Origin: an uncultured Bacilli bacterium
GTDB lineage: Bacteria; Bacillota_I; Bacilli_A; RF39; UBA660
Reading direction: 5' to 3'
Assembly: GCA_910579455.1 (NCBI GenBank)
Contig: CAJTUT010000006.1
Span: 5,213 to 69,212, forward strand
Length of the DNA stretch: 64,000 bases
In this document: one piece after another, positions 6,988 to 15,897 of the stretch
How positions within the stretch are numbered: the first letter of the stretch is position 1
Layout: every line of letters begins with the position of its first letter
Made by a program: the position numbers and the translations under genes
The notes under the pieces: model-generated
Told to the model about the DNA's origin: nothing
Databases searched by the model: none
What the model saw: the letters and a program-made list of their open reading frames with translations, nothing else

Positions 6988-9585
6988 TTATACTCCCATA
7001 GTAATTCCTCGAGAATGTAAATAGCTTTTTCTTATGATATCAATGGGAATCACTGTAAATGCCAACAATACAGTTACTTCAAATTCTTGTAATGTAAGCC
7101 CAAATGATCGAAATAATTCTCCACCGAAATAAATAATATAAAGTTGAACCACAACAACAAATAACATCACTATTAAAAATATCTTATTCCTCCATAAGTT
7201 AGAAATAATATTAACACTACTAGTACGAGCATTAAAACTATTAAAAATCCCCATAAATATAAACAAGGCGAAAAAGGCAGTCATTAAGTACCTATTATTC
7301 AAATCATATCGGTATAAAGAATGAATCCAGGCACTTTTAAGAAAAAATAAACATAGCAATGCAGAATACATACCTGTAATTAATATTTCCCCATACATAT
7401 ATGGATTCATAATACTTTCATCCCTTCTTTTAGGAGCCTCTTTCATATACCGCATTAAGGGTGGCTCAAAAGAAAAAGCAATTCCCGCGAGCGTATCCAT
7501 AATCATATTAATCCATAACATTTGAATCACTGTAACAGGAGACTCTACTCCAATAAATGGGCCTACAATAGATAAACTAATAGCACACAAATTAATAGTC
7601 AATTGAAAAATGATGAATTTTCTAATACTTTTAAAAATAGTTCTTCCATATAATATTGCTTTTGAAATAGAATTAAAATTATCATCTAATATTACGATAT
7701 CACTAGCTTCCTTTGCAACCTCTGTTCCACTTCCCATTGCAAAACCAACATCTGCTTTTTTTAAGGCGAGTGAGTCATTTACTCCATCCCCTGTCATTCC
7801 TACCACTAGATTCATTTCTTCTGATAATCGTACCATTCTACTTTTATCCTGTGGAAGGCTCCTAGCAATAATTCGTAAACGAGGAATTAAGCTTTTTACT
7901 TCCTCATCACTCATGTTTTTCAATTCATCACTAGTAATTACTAAGTCCTCTTCACTAGTTAATATTCCTACTTCCCTTCCAATACTTTCTGCAGTATACT
8001 TATTGTCTCCAGAAATCATTACGACCTGTATTCCAGCATCTTTTACAAGTCTAACACCCTCCATTGCTTCTTTTCTAACCTCATCCTTAATATACAAAGC
8101 TCCAATTAAAGTTAAATCACTCATCTTTCTACAGTCATAACTATCGGTATAAGCAAGAATAATCACTCGGATTCCCCTTTTTGTCATATTAGAAATTTTA
8201 TATTTTAAACTTTTCATTCTCGATAGTGGAATCTTCTTTCCAGTCTCCGATAAATAAAACTTGCACAAAGGTAAAAGCTTTTCTGGAGCACCTTTAATAT
8301 AGTTTATCTTTCTACCAGTATCAACCAAGGCTGAGGAATATTTATTCTTACTATCAAAACTAACAGAATCTAATACTTTATGATTTAGTGTAGAATCTGT
8401 TTTAATAAATTCTAAAACCGCCCTATCTGTAATATTTCCACCGACTGCTATTCGCTCTTGATTATAATGACTACCATTATTATATAAACAATTATACTTC
8501 AAATGAGTATGGAATTCTTGATGAGGAATTAACTCCATTTCTGATTTATATTCTCTTAAAGACCCACTCAAAAATCCAACTACCTCTAACTTTCCCTTTG
8601 TTACAGTTCCTGTCTTATCAGTGAATAAAATATTCAAACTTCCCGCTGTTTCTATTCCTACTAATTTTCTTACTAAAACATTGTTTTTTAACATTCTTCT
8701 CATATTAGAGGAAAGTACCAAGGTAATCATCATAGGAAGGCCCTCTGGTACCGCTACTACTATAATGGTCACACTTAAAGTTAACGCATATAAAAGCATA
8801 GGAAATATTACATGAAAATTAGTAATAGTTTCAATAATTAACTTCATATTAAAATTATTTTGAACTACAATTTCAGAAAATAAATAAGAGAAGCTTACAA
8901 GTACAGCTCCACAATATCCTATTTTACTAATTACCGTAGCAAGTTCACGAAGACGATTTTTTAAAGGACTATCTTGTGACTTTTCCTGCAATTCCTTATT
9001 CATTTGTCCATAGAAAGTTTCATCTCCAACCTTTTGGACCTCCATATATGCTTCCTTGGAATAAACAACTGTACCCCTAAAAACCTTTCTATCTCCCTTG
9101 GAATCCTTATAAACCTCTCTTGCCTCACCATTTAAACTAGACTCATCAACAGTAACTTCCCCTTCTAAAATCACACCATCTGCTGGTATCTTATCCCCTG
9201 TTTGTAACAGTACCAAATCTCCAACCACTAAATCATCAATGTCAATCTCTAATATTACGTTATCCCTTTTAACCTTGCATTTAATTTTAGATGATTCTTC
9301 CTGCAATCGTTTAAATGCCATCTCACTTCCATACTCTGATATACTCGAAATAAAAGATGCAACAAAAATTGCGATCACAATTCCTAATGTTTCAAACCAA
9401 TCAAAGTTCTGAAATAAAAAAATAGTTTTAATCGCTAAGGCAATCAATAAAATTTTGATAATGGGATCTCCTAGCGACTCTATAAATAGTTTAAAAAAAT
9501 TATCTTTTCCTTTTGTACTAATTTTATTGGTACCATATTTTCTTCTACTTTCTTCTACTTCCCTTTGTGTTAATCCTGGCTTCAT
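6988..9585 (-). CDS. calcium-type P2 P-type cation ATPase
   Basis: This 865-aa integral membrane pump has the complete P-ATPase layout: an N-terminal cation domain, the actuator loop with the TGE-equivalent segment (LNGEARE), helix 4 with VAVPEGLPM, the phosphorylation site DKTGT (Asp323), the nucleotide-binding KGAPE, and the hinge MTGDGVNDSLALKKADVG. PEGLP in helix 4 is the pattern of PMCA/SERCA-like calcium pumps, so Ca2+ export is the best inference; Mn2+ is possible. AGGAGG stands 7 nt before the ATG. The C-terminal six-helix cation ATPase domain is present, so it is full length. The amidase gene follows 53 bp downstream on the same strand. Confidence 0.9.
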   Translation of the reverse strand: MKPGLTQREVEESRRKYGTNKISTKGKDNFFKLFIESLGDPIIKILLIALAIKTIFLFQNFDWFETLGIVIAIFVASFISSISEYGSEMAFKRLQEESSKIKCKVKRDNVILEIDIDDLVVGDLVLLQTGDKIPADGVILEGEVTVDESSLNGEAREVYKDSKGDRKVFRGTVVYSKEAYMEVQKVGDETFYGQMNKELQEKSQDSPLKNRLRELATVISKIGYCGAVLVSFSYLFSEIVVQNNFNMKLIIETITNFHVIFPMLLYALTLSVTIIVVAVPEGLPMMITLVLSSNMRRMLKNNVLVRKLVGIETAGSLNILFTDKTGTVTKGKLEVVGFLSGSLREYKSEMELIPHQEFHTHLKYNCLYNNGSHYNQERIAVGGNITDRAVLEFIKTDSTLNHKVLDSVSFDSKNKYSSALVDTGRKINYIKGAPEKLLPLCKFYLSETGKKIPLSRMKSLKYKISNMTKRGIRVIILAYTDSYDCRKMSDLTLIGALYIKDEVRKEAMEGVRLVKDAGIQVVMISGDNKYTAESIGREVGILTSEEDLVITSDELKNMSDEEVKSLIPRLRIIARSLPQDKSRMVRLSEEMNLVVGMTGDGVNDSLALKKADVGFAMGSGTEVAKEASDIVILDDNFNSISKAILYGRTIFKSIRKFIIFQLTINLCAISLSIVGPFIGVESPVTVIQMLWINMIMDTLAGIAFSFEPPLMRYMKEAPKRRDESIMNPYMYGEILITGMYSALLCLFFLKSAWIHSLYRYDLNNRYLMTAFFALFIFMGIFNSFNARTSSVNIISNLWRNKIFLIVMLFVVVVQLYIIYFGGELFRSFGLTLQEFEVTVLLAFTVIPIDIIRKSYLHSRGITMGV

Positions 9586-9672
9586 TCCTATCCTCCTATC
9601 TTCCTACAAAAGAGTATGAAGGAGTTGTCCAAGTTATGCCAAAATGAATAAGAGTTTCTACAAACTAATTAA

Positions 9673-9831
9673 TTATCCTATATAAAATATATCAATTGTA
9701 AAATTATAATACATGCGAAAAATAAATACAATAAAAAATAACAATAGCATATATAAGATTAATATAATAAGCAATTTAAGATTTGGATATTTATACTTAT
9801 GTAAAGCTATAAATTCCAACGACACTTTCAT
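9673..9831 (-). CDS. small single-pass membrane ORF (52 aa), possible gene remnant
   Basis: The frame begins MKVSLEFIALHKYKYPNLKL and runs into one strong hydrophobic helix (residues 20-38) followed by FRMYYNFTIDIFYIG. The short N-terminal FxALHKYKYPNLK segment before a membrane helix looks like the start of a longer polytopic membrane protein, so this may be a truncated remnant. There is no good Shine-Dalgarno site before the ATG. It occupies most of the otherwise empty spacer between the calcium pump and the TasA-like operon; the rest of that spacer (9586-9672, 9832-9915) shows nothing. Confidence 0.35.
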   Translation of the reverse strand: MKVSLEFIALHKYKYPNLKLLIILILYMLLLFFIVFIFRMYYNFTIDIFYIG

Positions 9832-9915
9832 CAATTAAAAAATCTGTTTAATTTAGGTAGTAAGATCAGTCAAAGAATTATTTTTCTGTTTCAACAAAAC
9901 ACTATATTACTACAA

Positions 9916-9958
9916 TTACTTTACTATACTGACTCAATTCTTTTATCTAGTAAAGTAA
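9916..9958. promoter_or_regulatory. 11-bp inverted repeat upstream of the TasA-like operon promoter
   Basis: TTACTTTACTA (9916-9926) and TAGTAAAGTAA (9948-9958) are perfect inverted copies separated by 21 nt. The right arm ends 11 bp before the -35 box of the operon promoter. The two arms are about three helical turns apart, which fits a site for a dimeric regulator. A terminator role is unlikely because there is no upstream plus-strand gene. Confidence 0.5.
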
Positions 9959-9969
9959 GTTAATTTTAT

Positions 9970-9998
9970 TGCATAAAACCTAAGAATATGTTACTATG
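9970..9998 (+). promoter_or_regulatory. promoter of the TasA-like/SipW-like operon
   Basis: TTGCAT (9970-9975) and TACTAT (9993-9998) are separated by 17 bp. The leader is about 20 nt and contains AAGGAGG just before the first start codon. Confidence 0.65.
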
Positions 9999-10023
9999 AA
10001 TATATCAATATAAGGAGGAAAAT

Positions 10024-10572
10024 ATGAAAAACGAAACCAAAAGAAATGGTATCATAATAGGTGCATTATTAATTACAATAGCTCTAATGACAGTAGGATA
10101 TGCTGCTCTTGCAACACAACTAACAATTAATGGTACTGTTAGTACAGAAGATGCAAATTGGAATATTGAATTTACTTCTATTACAAAAAATAATACCCTA
10201 TCTACTGCCGGAGTAGCAGAAGTAAGTGCCCCAACGGCATCTGGAACTGCAGCATCATTCAATGTAAGTCTTGCAAAACCAGGTGAAAAAATAGTATATG
10301 ATGTAATAGTCAAAAACAGTGGTACAATTGACGCAGTTTTCAAACAAATGAATGGTGTAGACGAGATTAATAACGCTGCTCCTACTAATATTACCTATAC
10401 AGTTCAAAGATTAGATACCGATGATTCTATTTTAACTGGAGAAGGAGATTTATTGAATGGAGAAACCCATAAATTTAGAGTAACAATTGAATGGGCTGCA
10501 TCTTCAACTGAAACTCCAGCTACTGTAGCAACTAAAACTGGTACAATCTATTTTGACTATCAACAAAAATAG
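10024..10572 (+). CDS. TasA/camelysin-like secreted structural protein
   Basis: The 182-aa product begins with a charged N-terminus and a signal segment (about residues 9-29: IIIGALLITIALMTVGYAAL) followed by ATQLTINGTVS. The mature part is a Ser/Thr-rich, all-beta domain with GEKIVYDVIVKNSGTIDAVF and a final strand GTIYFDYQQK. This is the arrangement of TasA, CalY and related proteins exported with a SipW-type peptidase. TasA forms biofilm fibres and camelysin is a cell-surface protein; here a surface-fibre role is inferred. A dedicated SipW-type peptidase lies two genes downstream. AAGGAGG precedes the ATG by 5 nt. No HExxH metalloprotease motif is present, so the M73 peptidase label would be misleading. 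Confidence 0.72.
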   Translation: MKNETKRNGIIIGALLITIALMTVGYAALATQLTINGTVSTEDANWNIEFTSITKNNTLSTAGVAEVSAPTASGTAASFNVSLAKPGEKIVYDVIVKNSGTIDAVFKQMNGVDEINNAAPTNITYTVQRLDTDDSILTGEGDLLNGETHKFRVTIEWAASSTETPATVATKTGTIYFDYQQK

Positions 10573-10595
10573 AGTAATTTAAATTAGGTGATTTT

Positions 10596-11486
10596 ATGAA
10601 AAAAAAGAAGAAGTTTCACAGCTTTATTACAATTAGTATTTTCTATCTGATTATACTATTGATTATAAGAGTGGCTTATTCTTTTTTTAATGCCGACTTC
10701 TCTCCAAAAACAGAAACGGGGAATTCTAAAAAATCAATCTCTTATAAAACGAGTTATATTCTACAAGAAAAGAAAAAAGAAAAAAATAGTTATTTCTATC
10801 ATTTTATCCCTACTCTTACATATCTAGAAAACTCTCCAACCAATGGATGGAAATTATATATAAGGGTTCCTTTTGATACTGAGATAATAGGCTGCTATCA
10901 TGCATCCACCTGTACCATAGAAGGAGAAACTCTTACTATTACTAATCTATCCAGTAATAAGAAACTAACAAAAAATAATAATTCGATTACAATGGGATTT
11001 AAAATGAAAACCAATCAATCAAACTATAAATTTGAAGTAATTGGTGCTAGTTTCTCTTCTGAATCATCAGATTATAATAAACTAGATAATTCTATCTCAA
11101 AAGATATACAAAAAACAACCACTATCGTTCCTAAACTATCAGTTACTGGTGGATGGAATAAATTAACCACATATAAATTTGAAGCAGAAAATTACTCAAA
11201 CTATTTAACTCTTATATCATGGCAGGCCAAATTCATATTTCCGAAAAATACTACAATTAACAGTATCTGGGGTGGATCTTATCAATACGATGCTTCTAGT
11301 GGAATACTAACCATCCAAGGTCCAGATTGGGATTATACTCTTCCTCCTTCAAAAACTATAGAAATTAATATGCATATTACTACTGATGAGTATCCATATA
11401 CTCCAGAAACTGGTGAATTTATAGGAATTACCGAAACAGGGGATAAAATAAAAGCAGATATAAAAATGGAGGGAGATTCATCATGA
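10596..11486 (+). CDS. secreted protein with CBM2-like beta-sandwich domains
   Basis: The 296-aa product has a Lys-rich start, one hydrophobic segment (about residues 9-30) ending VAYSFFNADF, which resembles the FxD/YAFF region after SipW-type signal sequences, and two beta-rich modules. The second (about 183-262) has the spacing of family 2 carbohydrate-binding modules: TGGW, then ENYSN, ISWQAKFIFP, INSIWGG, GILTIQGPDWDYTLPP and IEINMHI. The first (about 60-150) looks like a weaker copy (NGWKLYIRVPF, CTIEGETLTITN, NSITMGFKM). Polysaccharide binding at the surface is inferred. It starts 24 bp after the TasA-like gene, and its stop overlaps the peptidase start by 4 nt. Exact family assignment is uncertain. 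Confidence 0.6.
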   Translation: MKKKKKFHSFITISIFYLIILLIIRVAYSFFNADFSPKTETGNSKKSISYKTSYILQEKKKEKNSYFYHFIPTLTYLENSPTNGWKLYIRVPFDTEIIGCYHASTCTIEGETLTITNLSSNKKLTKNNNSITMGFKMKTNQSNYKFEVIGASFSSESSDYNKLDNSISKDIQKTTTIVPKLSVTGGWNKLTTYKFEAENYSNYLTLISWQAKFIFPKNTTINSIWGGSYQYDASSGILTIQGPDWDYTLPPSKTIEINMHITTDEYPYTPETGEFIGITETGDKIKADIKMEGDSS

Positions 11487-12664
11487 GAAAATTTGAATCA
11501 AAAACGATTATTCTATATCTTTTAATTATTTTATATATACTGTTCATAAATACTGTAGATTATAAAAGCTACAATAATATAGTTAACATCATTATAAATC
11601 CAATTTTCTGGTTTCTGTTATTTTTAATTGCACATTGGATTAACCATAGTATTAAAGAAAGAATAAAATTCCAGACTACTAAAATACAAACTATTTTTAT
11701 TACTATAACTATATATTTAATATTATATTTTTTATTGGGACTTTTCCTTGGTTATTCTAAAAGTATCTATACCCACTCCATTTTGGGAATGGTTAAAAAT
11801 ATTTGGATCTACCTCGTACCAATTTTCTTCATAGAATATGTTAGAAAAACATTAGTGAATCATAATATAGGCATTTTCTATGACATAATAACAGTTATAT
11901 TATTTTCCCTGATTAGCATAAACATCTATTCAATAATAAACAGTACTTCTTACTCCATTATATTTAAATATATCTCCTCTGTAGTAATTCCTACTATTAC
12001 TACTAACATATTGCTGGTCTATTTATCAAGAACGTGTGGCTACTATGGAATTCTGTTTTACCGAGTTCCACAAATATTGGTAAATATTACTCTACCAATT
12101 CTTCCTTCTACAAATTGGTATTTTCATTCAATATTTGGGATTTTACTTCCTTTGATTACCTTTATATTCATTAAAAATATTCATAATAAAATTGAATTAG
12201 TTGAACCTCGTAGAATTATAAGAAAAAATAGTAGTCTAAAATTAATTCCTATCTTAATTCCTATCCTATTTATTATTTGCTTTATAACAGGAGTTTTTAA
12301 ATATAAGCCAATTGCCATTCTTTCTAATAGTATGCATCCTATATTTAATAGAGGCGATGTTGTCATAATTCAAAAATTAGAAAAAAACGACTTAAGGAAG
12401 ATAAAAAAGTATGATATAATCGAATATATGCTAGATAATGATATCATCACCCATCGAGTAATTCATATTGAAAAACATAATAATAATAACAAATTATACA
12501 CTACTATGGGGGACAATAATAATGCACCAGATATAAAAAAGGTAAAAGAAGAACAAATTTTAGGAAAAGTAATATTTACAATTCCAAAAATTGGATACCC
12601 AAGTATCTGGTTAAGAGATTTTCTTACAAAAAATAAAAAACCAAATGTAGAAACAGGGAAATAG
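11483..12664 (+). CDS. SipW-type signal peptidase I with N-terminal polytopic membrane domain
   Basis: The C-terminal ~125 residues form an S26 signal peptidase of the SipW/ER type: box B SNSMHPIFNRGDVVI with nucleophile Ser283, box D DIITHRVIHIE with His324 where bacterial P-type enzymes have Lys, and box E TMGDNNNAPD. The Ser-His pair marks the class that cuts TasA-like precursors. In front of it lie about eight hydrophobic helices (residues 8-265), much longer than the two-helix SipW of Bacillus. The extra domain has no motif I recognise. It overlaps the CBM2-like gene by 4 nt, and 13 bp separate it from the DUF5305-like gene, so the four form one unit. Confidence 0.8.
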   Translation: MRKFESKTIILYLLIILYILFINTVDYKSYNNIVNIIINPIFWFLLFLIAHWINHSIKERIKFQTTKIQTIFITITIYLILYFLLGLFLGYSKSIYTHSILGMVKNIWIYLVPIFFIEYVRKTLVNHNIGIFYDIITVILFSLISINIYSIINSTSYSIIFKYISSVVIPTITTNILLVYLSRTCGYYGILFYRVPQILVNITLPILPSTNWYFHSIFGILLPLITFIFIKNIHNKIELVEPRRIIRKNSSLKLIPILIPILFIICFITGVFKYKPIAILSNSMHPIFNRGDVVIIQKLEKNDLRKIKKYDIIEYMLDNDIITHRVIHIEKHNNNNKLYTTMGDNNNAPDIKKVKEEQILGKVIFTIPKIGYPSIWLRDFLTKNKKPNVETGK

Positions 12665-12677
12665 GAGGTAATTAGCA

Positions 12678-13745
12678 ATGGAAAAAATAGAACGAAAACA
12701 CCATACACTTAGACTATGGGTTCGAATTACTATGGCACTGATTATTACTTCTGGAATTTTCTTATCCCTTCTAGGTATTTATTTGGGATCAGTAATAAAA
12801 AAACCAGAAGAAAATAAAAAAATATATAACTCCACCATTAATAAAAATGTGGTATATAAAGTTTATTTATTTAACAATAACTTTGTAGATAAAAACGAAA
12901 TGGATCCTGATCAAATCTATATTGCAGACTTAGTAAAAAATATCAAGTTTAATTTTATGTACACTTACTCAGGGACAAATAAAGCCAATTTGAACTATAC
13001 CTACTCAATAACAGGAAAACTGTATGGGGAAAACATTAATAGAGAAACAGGAAGCAATGAAACAATCTGGGAAAAAAGTTATCCTTTAATAGAAGAATCA
13101 AAAAAATCCATAAAAAACAGTTCTGGTTTTAACATTACTCAAAACCTAGATATCAACTATCCAAAATATCAAGAAGAGGTAAATAACTTTAAGAAAAGAT
13201 TTGGTATGAGCCTAACAACCAAACTCCAAGTTACTATGAATATCAATATTACTGGTAATTATCAAGGAAAAAATATCAATAAAACGGATAAAATAATACT
13301 CAATATCCCTTTAGGTATTCAGGCGTTCTCTATTACGGAAGATTACCAAAAACAAAATAATATAACTCTTTATGACGATAGTAAAACAATTAATGTAACT
13401 TATTCTATATATACAAAATCCTGTATCGTAATTATGATTGTATCTATTATTTTATTTACTTTAACCTTTAAACTAATCTTTAATATTAAACCGAAAAGTA
13501 AATATACAAAGACATTAAATAAGATCCTCAAGACATACGACCAAATTATTGTAGAAGTAGAATCTCCTGTAAAGGAAAAGGGGTATCATGTAGTACTAGT
13601 AAAGAATTTCGATGAGATGATCGACTTAGAAGAAGAACTACGGATCCCCATCATCTTCTATGAAAATATATATAAATATCGTTCAATATTCACCATTACT
13701 TACAATGATACAATCTATAAATATATTTTAAGAAATAAACGATAA
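12678..13745 (+). CDS. DUF5305-like membrane protein
   Basis: The 355-aa product has a transmembrane helix near the N-terminus (about residues 13-34), a roughly 190-residue extracytoplasmic beta-rich region with repeated NITGNYQGKNINKTDKIILNIP-type strands, a second helix (about 243-265), and a ~85-residue basic cytoplasmic tail with KILKTYDQIIVEVESP and KNFDEMIDLEEELRIPI. This two-helix layout with the IVEVESP/F-DLxxLxxxLxxPI tail is what I know from DUF5305 proteins, which in archaea and Firmicutes occur beside SipW-type signal peptidases. Function unknown; assembly, anchoring or sensing of the secreted fibre is a guess. AGGAGG precedes the ATG. No clear terminator follows before the IS remnant. 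Confidence 0.65.
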   Translation: MEKIERKHHTLRLWVRITMALIITSGIFLSLLGIYLGSVIKKPEENKKIYNSTINKNVVYKVYLFNNNFVDKNEMDPDQIYIADLVKNIKFNFMYTYSGTNKANLNYTYSITGKLYGENINRETGSNETIWEKSYPLIEESKKSIKNSSGFNITQNLDINYPKYQEEVNNFKKRFGMSLTTKLQVTMNINITGNYQGKNINKTDKIILNIPLGIQAFSITEDYQKQNNITLYDDSKTINVTYSIYTKSCIVIMIVSIILFTLTFKLIFNIKPKSKYTKTLNKILKTYDQIIVEVESPVKEKGYHVVLVKNFDEMIDLEEELRIPIIFYENIYKYRSIFTITYNDTIYKYILRNKR

Positions 13746-13796
13746 TTTATAGTAACTCAATACTAGTAAAATATATATATACAAAAAATAACCCAG

Positions 13797-14740
13797 TTTG
13801 AACTGAACCCCAAAAGTTGGACAGTTTATAAATAGTTTTTAATTAGAGGATTGTAAGCTGTAATTTACAGAAGACAATCCTTTTAACTTTGCTTTAACTC
13901 TATCATAATTGTAATAATTAATATACTCATCAATTGCTAAAATTAATTCATCTAATATTTTATATTTATCATCTTGTTCATAAGATATTTCTGTTTTTAG
14001 TAGTCCAAAGAAATTTTCCATCATACCATTATCCGTACTATTTCCTTTTCTAGACATACTTTGCTTTATTCCTTTATTAATCATATTATTTATTTGTTCT
14101 AGATTAGGAGATTTAGATGTGTTATATGAAATTACTTCACCATTAAAGCCATCAACTATTGGTGATAAATAACATTTTTCTCCTCTAAGATTAAATTCAG
14201 TAATATCTGCACACCATTTTTGATTAGGTTTATAATGTAATTATCAGCTATCTTACCAACAGTTCCTTTATATGATGAATATTTTCTCTTATTTCTTTTG
14301 AGCGGTTTTAAGTCCAATTTAACCATTATTCTATAAACTTTCTTATGATTAACATTATAACCTTGATTTCTGAGTTCTAATGTAATTCTACGATAACCAT
14401 ATCTTTCCTTATTATTAATAAATATTTCTTTTATTTTATCAATTATTTCCTTACTTTTATCATTCTTATCAGTATTAGATAAGGTTCACTAACAACATTT
14501 ACCTTTTTTTGTTGTTGATCCTTTCTTGCTTGAACAACAGCTCTCAATTTTTTTTAATATTACAGCTCTGCTTTCAAATATAAATTCTCTTGTTTTTATC
14601 TCTCATTTTCTTCTTTAAGAGTTTCTTTTTTTTAATTTCCTTAATTCTAAACCCATACTTTTTAGAAATGTTTTTGATCGTACTTCCTTGTTTTCTTTCT
14701 TGATAGATATTCACTTATCTTCATAACTAAATTTTGACAT
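13797..14740 (-). mobile_element. decayed IS3-family (IS150-like) insertion element
   Basis: One terminal end is recognisable at 13797-13824 (TTTGAACTGAACCCCAAAAG followed by TTGGACAG), the usual GAACC.CCAAA..TTGGACA end of IS3/IS150 elements. The other end, expected beyond the orfA start near 14740, is not visible; sequence there belongs to the htrA terminator. Both orfA and orfB relics lie inside on the minus strand. The element directly follows the DUF5305-like gene and probably no longer moves. Confidence 0.75.
13839..14740 (-). pseudogene. IS3-family transposase orfA/orfB, multiply frameshifted
   Basis: Translating the minus strand in changing frames recovers an almost complete IS3 transposase. 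It starts with MSKFSYEDK then a stop (14740 leftward), with IYQERKQGSTIKNISKKYGF in another frame. Next comes GYRRITLELRNQGY, HKKVYRIM, KRKYSSYKGTVGKIADN, then a frameshift near 14240. KPNQKWCADITEFNL follows, with IVDGFNGEVISYN, and finally RKGNSTDNGMMENFFGLLKTE to the stop at 13839. The integrase core thus keeps its first Asp (CADITEF), the second Asp (VDGFNGE) and the Glu (ENFFGLLK), but in separate reading pieces. At least three frame changes or stops make it non-functional. Confidence 0.85.
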
Positions 14741-14745
14741 ATAAA

Positions 14746-14777
14746 AACCTCGTTTCTCATGTCCTAGAAACGAGGTT
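14746..14777 (-). terminator. strong terminator of htrA
   Basis: AACCTCGTTTCT (14746-14757) and AGAAACGAGGTT (14766-14777) form a perfect 12-bp stem with an 8-nt loop. On the minus strand it is followed by TTTATA after the final TT. It lies 14 bp after the htrA stop and also shields the gene from the IS remnant. Confidence 0.85.
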
Positions 14778-14790
14778 CATATCATAAAGG

Positions 14791-15897
14791 CTATTTTTTT
14801 GTTAAAGTTATCTTTGTTTTTCTTTCTTTTCCATCTCGAATATAGGTTAATTCAATGGTATCTCCTGGCTTATTTTTATATAATTCGTATCTCAAATAGG
14901 CAGTGTCTTTTACTTCAATATTATTTAATTTAGTAATGACATCCCCTGGTTTTAAATCGGATTTTGCTGCTCCTGTATTCTTGGTAATTTCTATCACTAC
15001 AACTCCTTGTTTAATACTACTATCTACTCTAATATTATTGCTATATAGGTTCGCTGAATCATCTACATTTGCCATAGAAATCCCTAACATAGGCCATTCT
15101 ATTTTTTTATTGTTCTCTAAATCATCAACATGTGCCATGGCAATTTCTATTGGAATTGCAAATCCCATCCCTTCAATCTCATCTTGAACCAATTTCATAG
15201 AATTTACTCCAATAACTTCCCCATTTACATTCAATAATGGCCCTCCGCTATTTCCTGGATTAATAGCGGCATCTATTTGTAGAACTTTCATAACCCAATC
15301 ACTACTAGCGGAATTGGAAACATTAACAGAAACCATTCTATCCTTACCTGATATAATTCCAGAAGTCACTGTCCCACGATATTCGTATCCCATAGGAGAT
15401 CCAACTGTAAATACGGTATCTCCTACCTGAATATTTTCAGAGCTTGCTATGGTTGCTGTTTGTAAAACCTTGCTTTTATCGATAGTAAGTACTGCAATAT
15501 CTAAATACTCATCCCCACTAACAACCTTAGCCTCTACTTCCTCATCGTTAGATAACACAACAACTACCTTATCACAATTATTAATCACATGATGATTTGT
15601 CATAATATAACCATGTTTATCATTTGCCTTATAAACAAACCCAGTACCAGTGGAATACTTCTCCTCACCCTTATATGACTGAATCATAACAACTGCATCA
15701 TATACCTTAGAAATAGAGGTTGCTAAAGACGATTTTTCATAAACTTTAGGTCCCTTACTGGTATTCTTAACAATAGAGGTATCTACATCCTTTAAAATAG
15801 GTGTCCATTTCAATAAACAAACTGTAACTAACCCCCCTACCACAAAAGAAAATATAACTGTTAAAATTAATTTACTATTATTTTTTTTATTATTCAT
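14791..15897 (-). CDS. htrA: HtrA/DegP-like membrane-anchored serine protease
   Basis: The 368-aa protein is an envelope quality-control protease anchored by one N-terminal helix (residues 9-29). The trypsin-like domain contains the triad: His103 in TNHHVIN, Asp133 in YLDIAVL and Ser217 in NPGNSGGPL. One PDZ domain at about 275-365 (LGISMANV, KSDLKPGDVITKLNN) binds exposed C-termini. ATG 15897 is preferred to TTG 15918 because it gives a normal membrane-anchor N-terminus and has AAGGAG and AGGA upstream. Its start lies 8 nt inside the end of the Abi-like gene, so the two are translationally coupled, an unusual pairing for HtrA. Confidence 0.9.
   Translation of the reverse strand: MNNKKNNSKLILTVIFSFVVGGLVTVCLLKWTPILKDVDTSIVKNTSKGPKVYEKSSLATSISKVYDAVVMIQSYKGEEKYSTGTGFVYKANDKHGYIMTNHHVINNCDKVVVVLSNDEEVEAKVVSGDEYLDIAVLTIDKSKVLQTATIASSENIQVGDTVFTVGSPMGYEYRGTVTSGIISGKDRMVSVNVSNSASSDWVMKVLQIDAAINPGNSGGPLLNVNGEVIGVNSMKLVQDEIEGMGFAIPIEIAMAHVDDLENNKKIEWPMLGISMANVDDSANLYSNNIRVDSSIKQGVVVIEITKNTGAAKSDLKPGDVITKLNNIEVKDTAYLRYELYKNKPGDTIELTYIRDGKERKTKITLTKK

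Noticed and set aside
7610..8140. Plus-strand ORF of 176 aa inside the calcium ATPase gene
   Set aside because: It is the antisense shadow of the P-ATPase phosphorylation and hinge domains; no Shine-Dalgarno site and Ser/Ile-rich antisense composition.
10005..10343. Minus-strand ORF of 112 aa over the TasA-like gene
   Set aside because: Shadow of the plus-strand coding sequence; it also covers the Shine-Dalgarno region and start of the real gene.
10024..10572. Peptidase M73 (camelysin protease) activity for the TasA-like protein
   Set aside because: No HExxH or other catalytic motif is visible; the family name reflects an old assignment.
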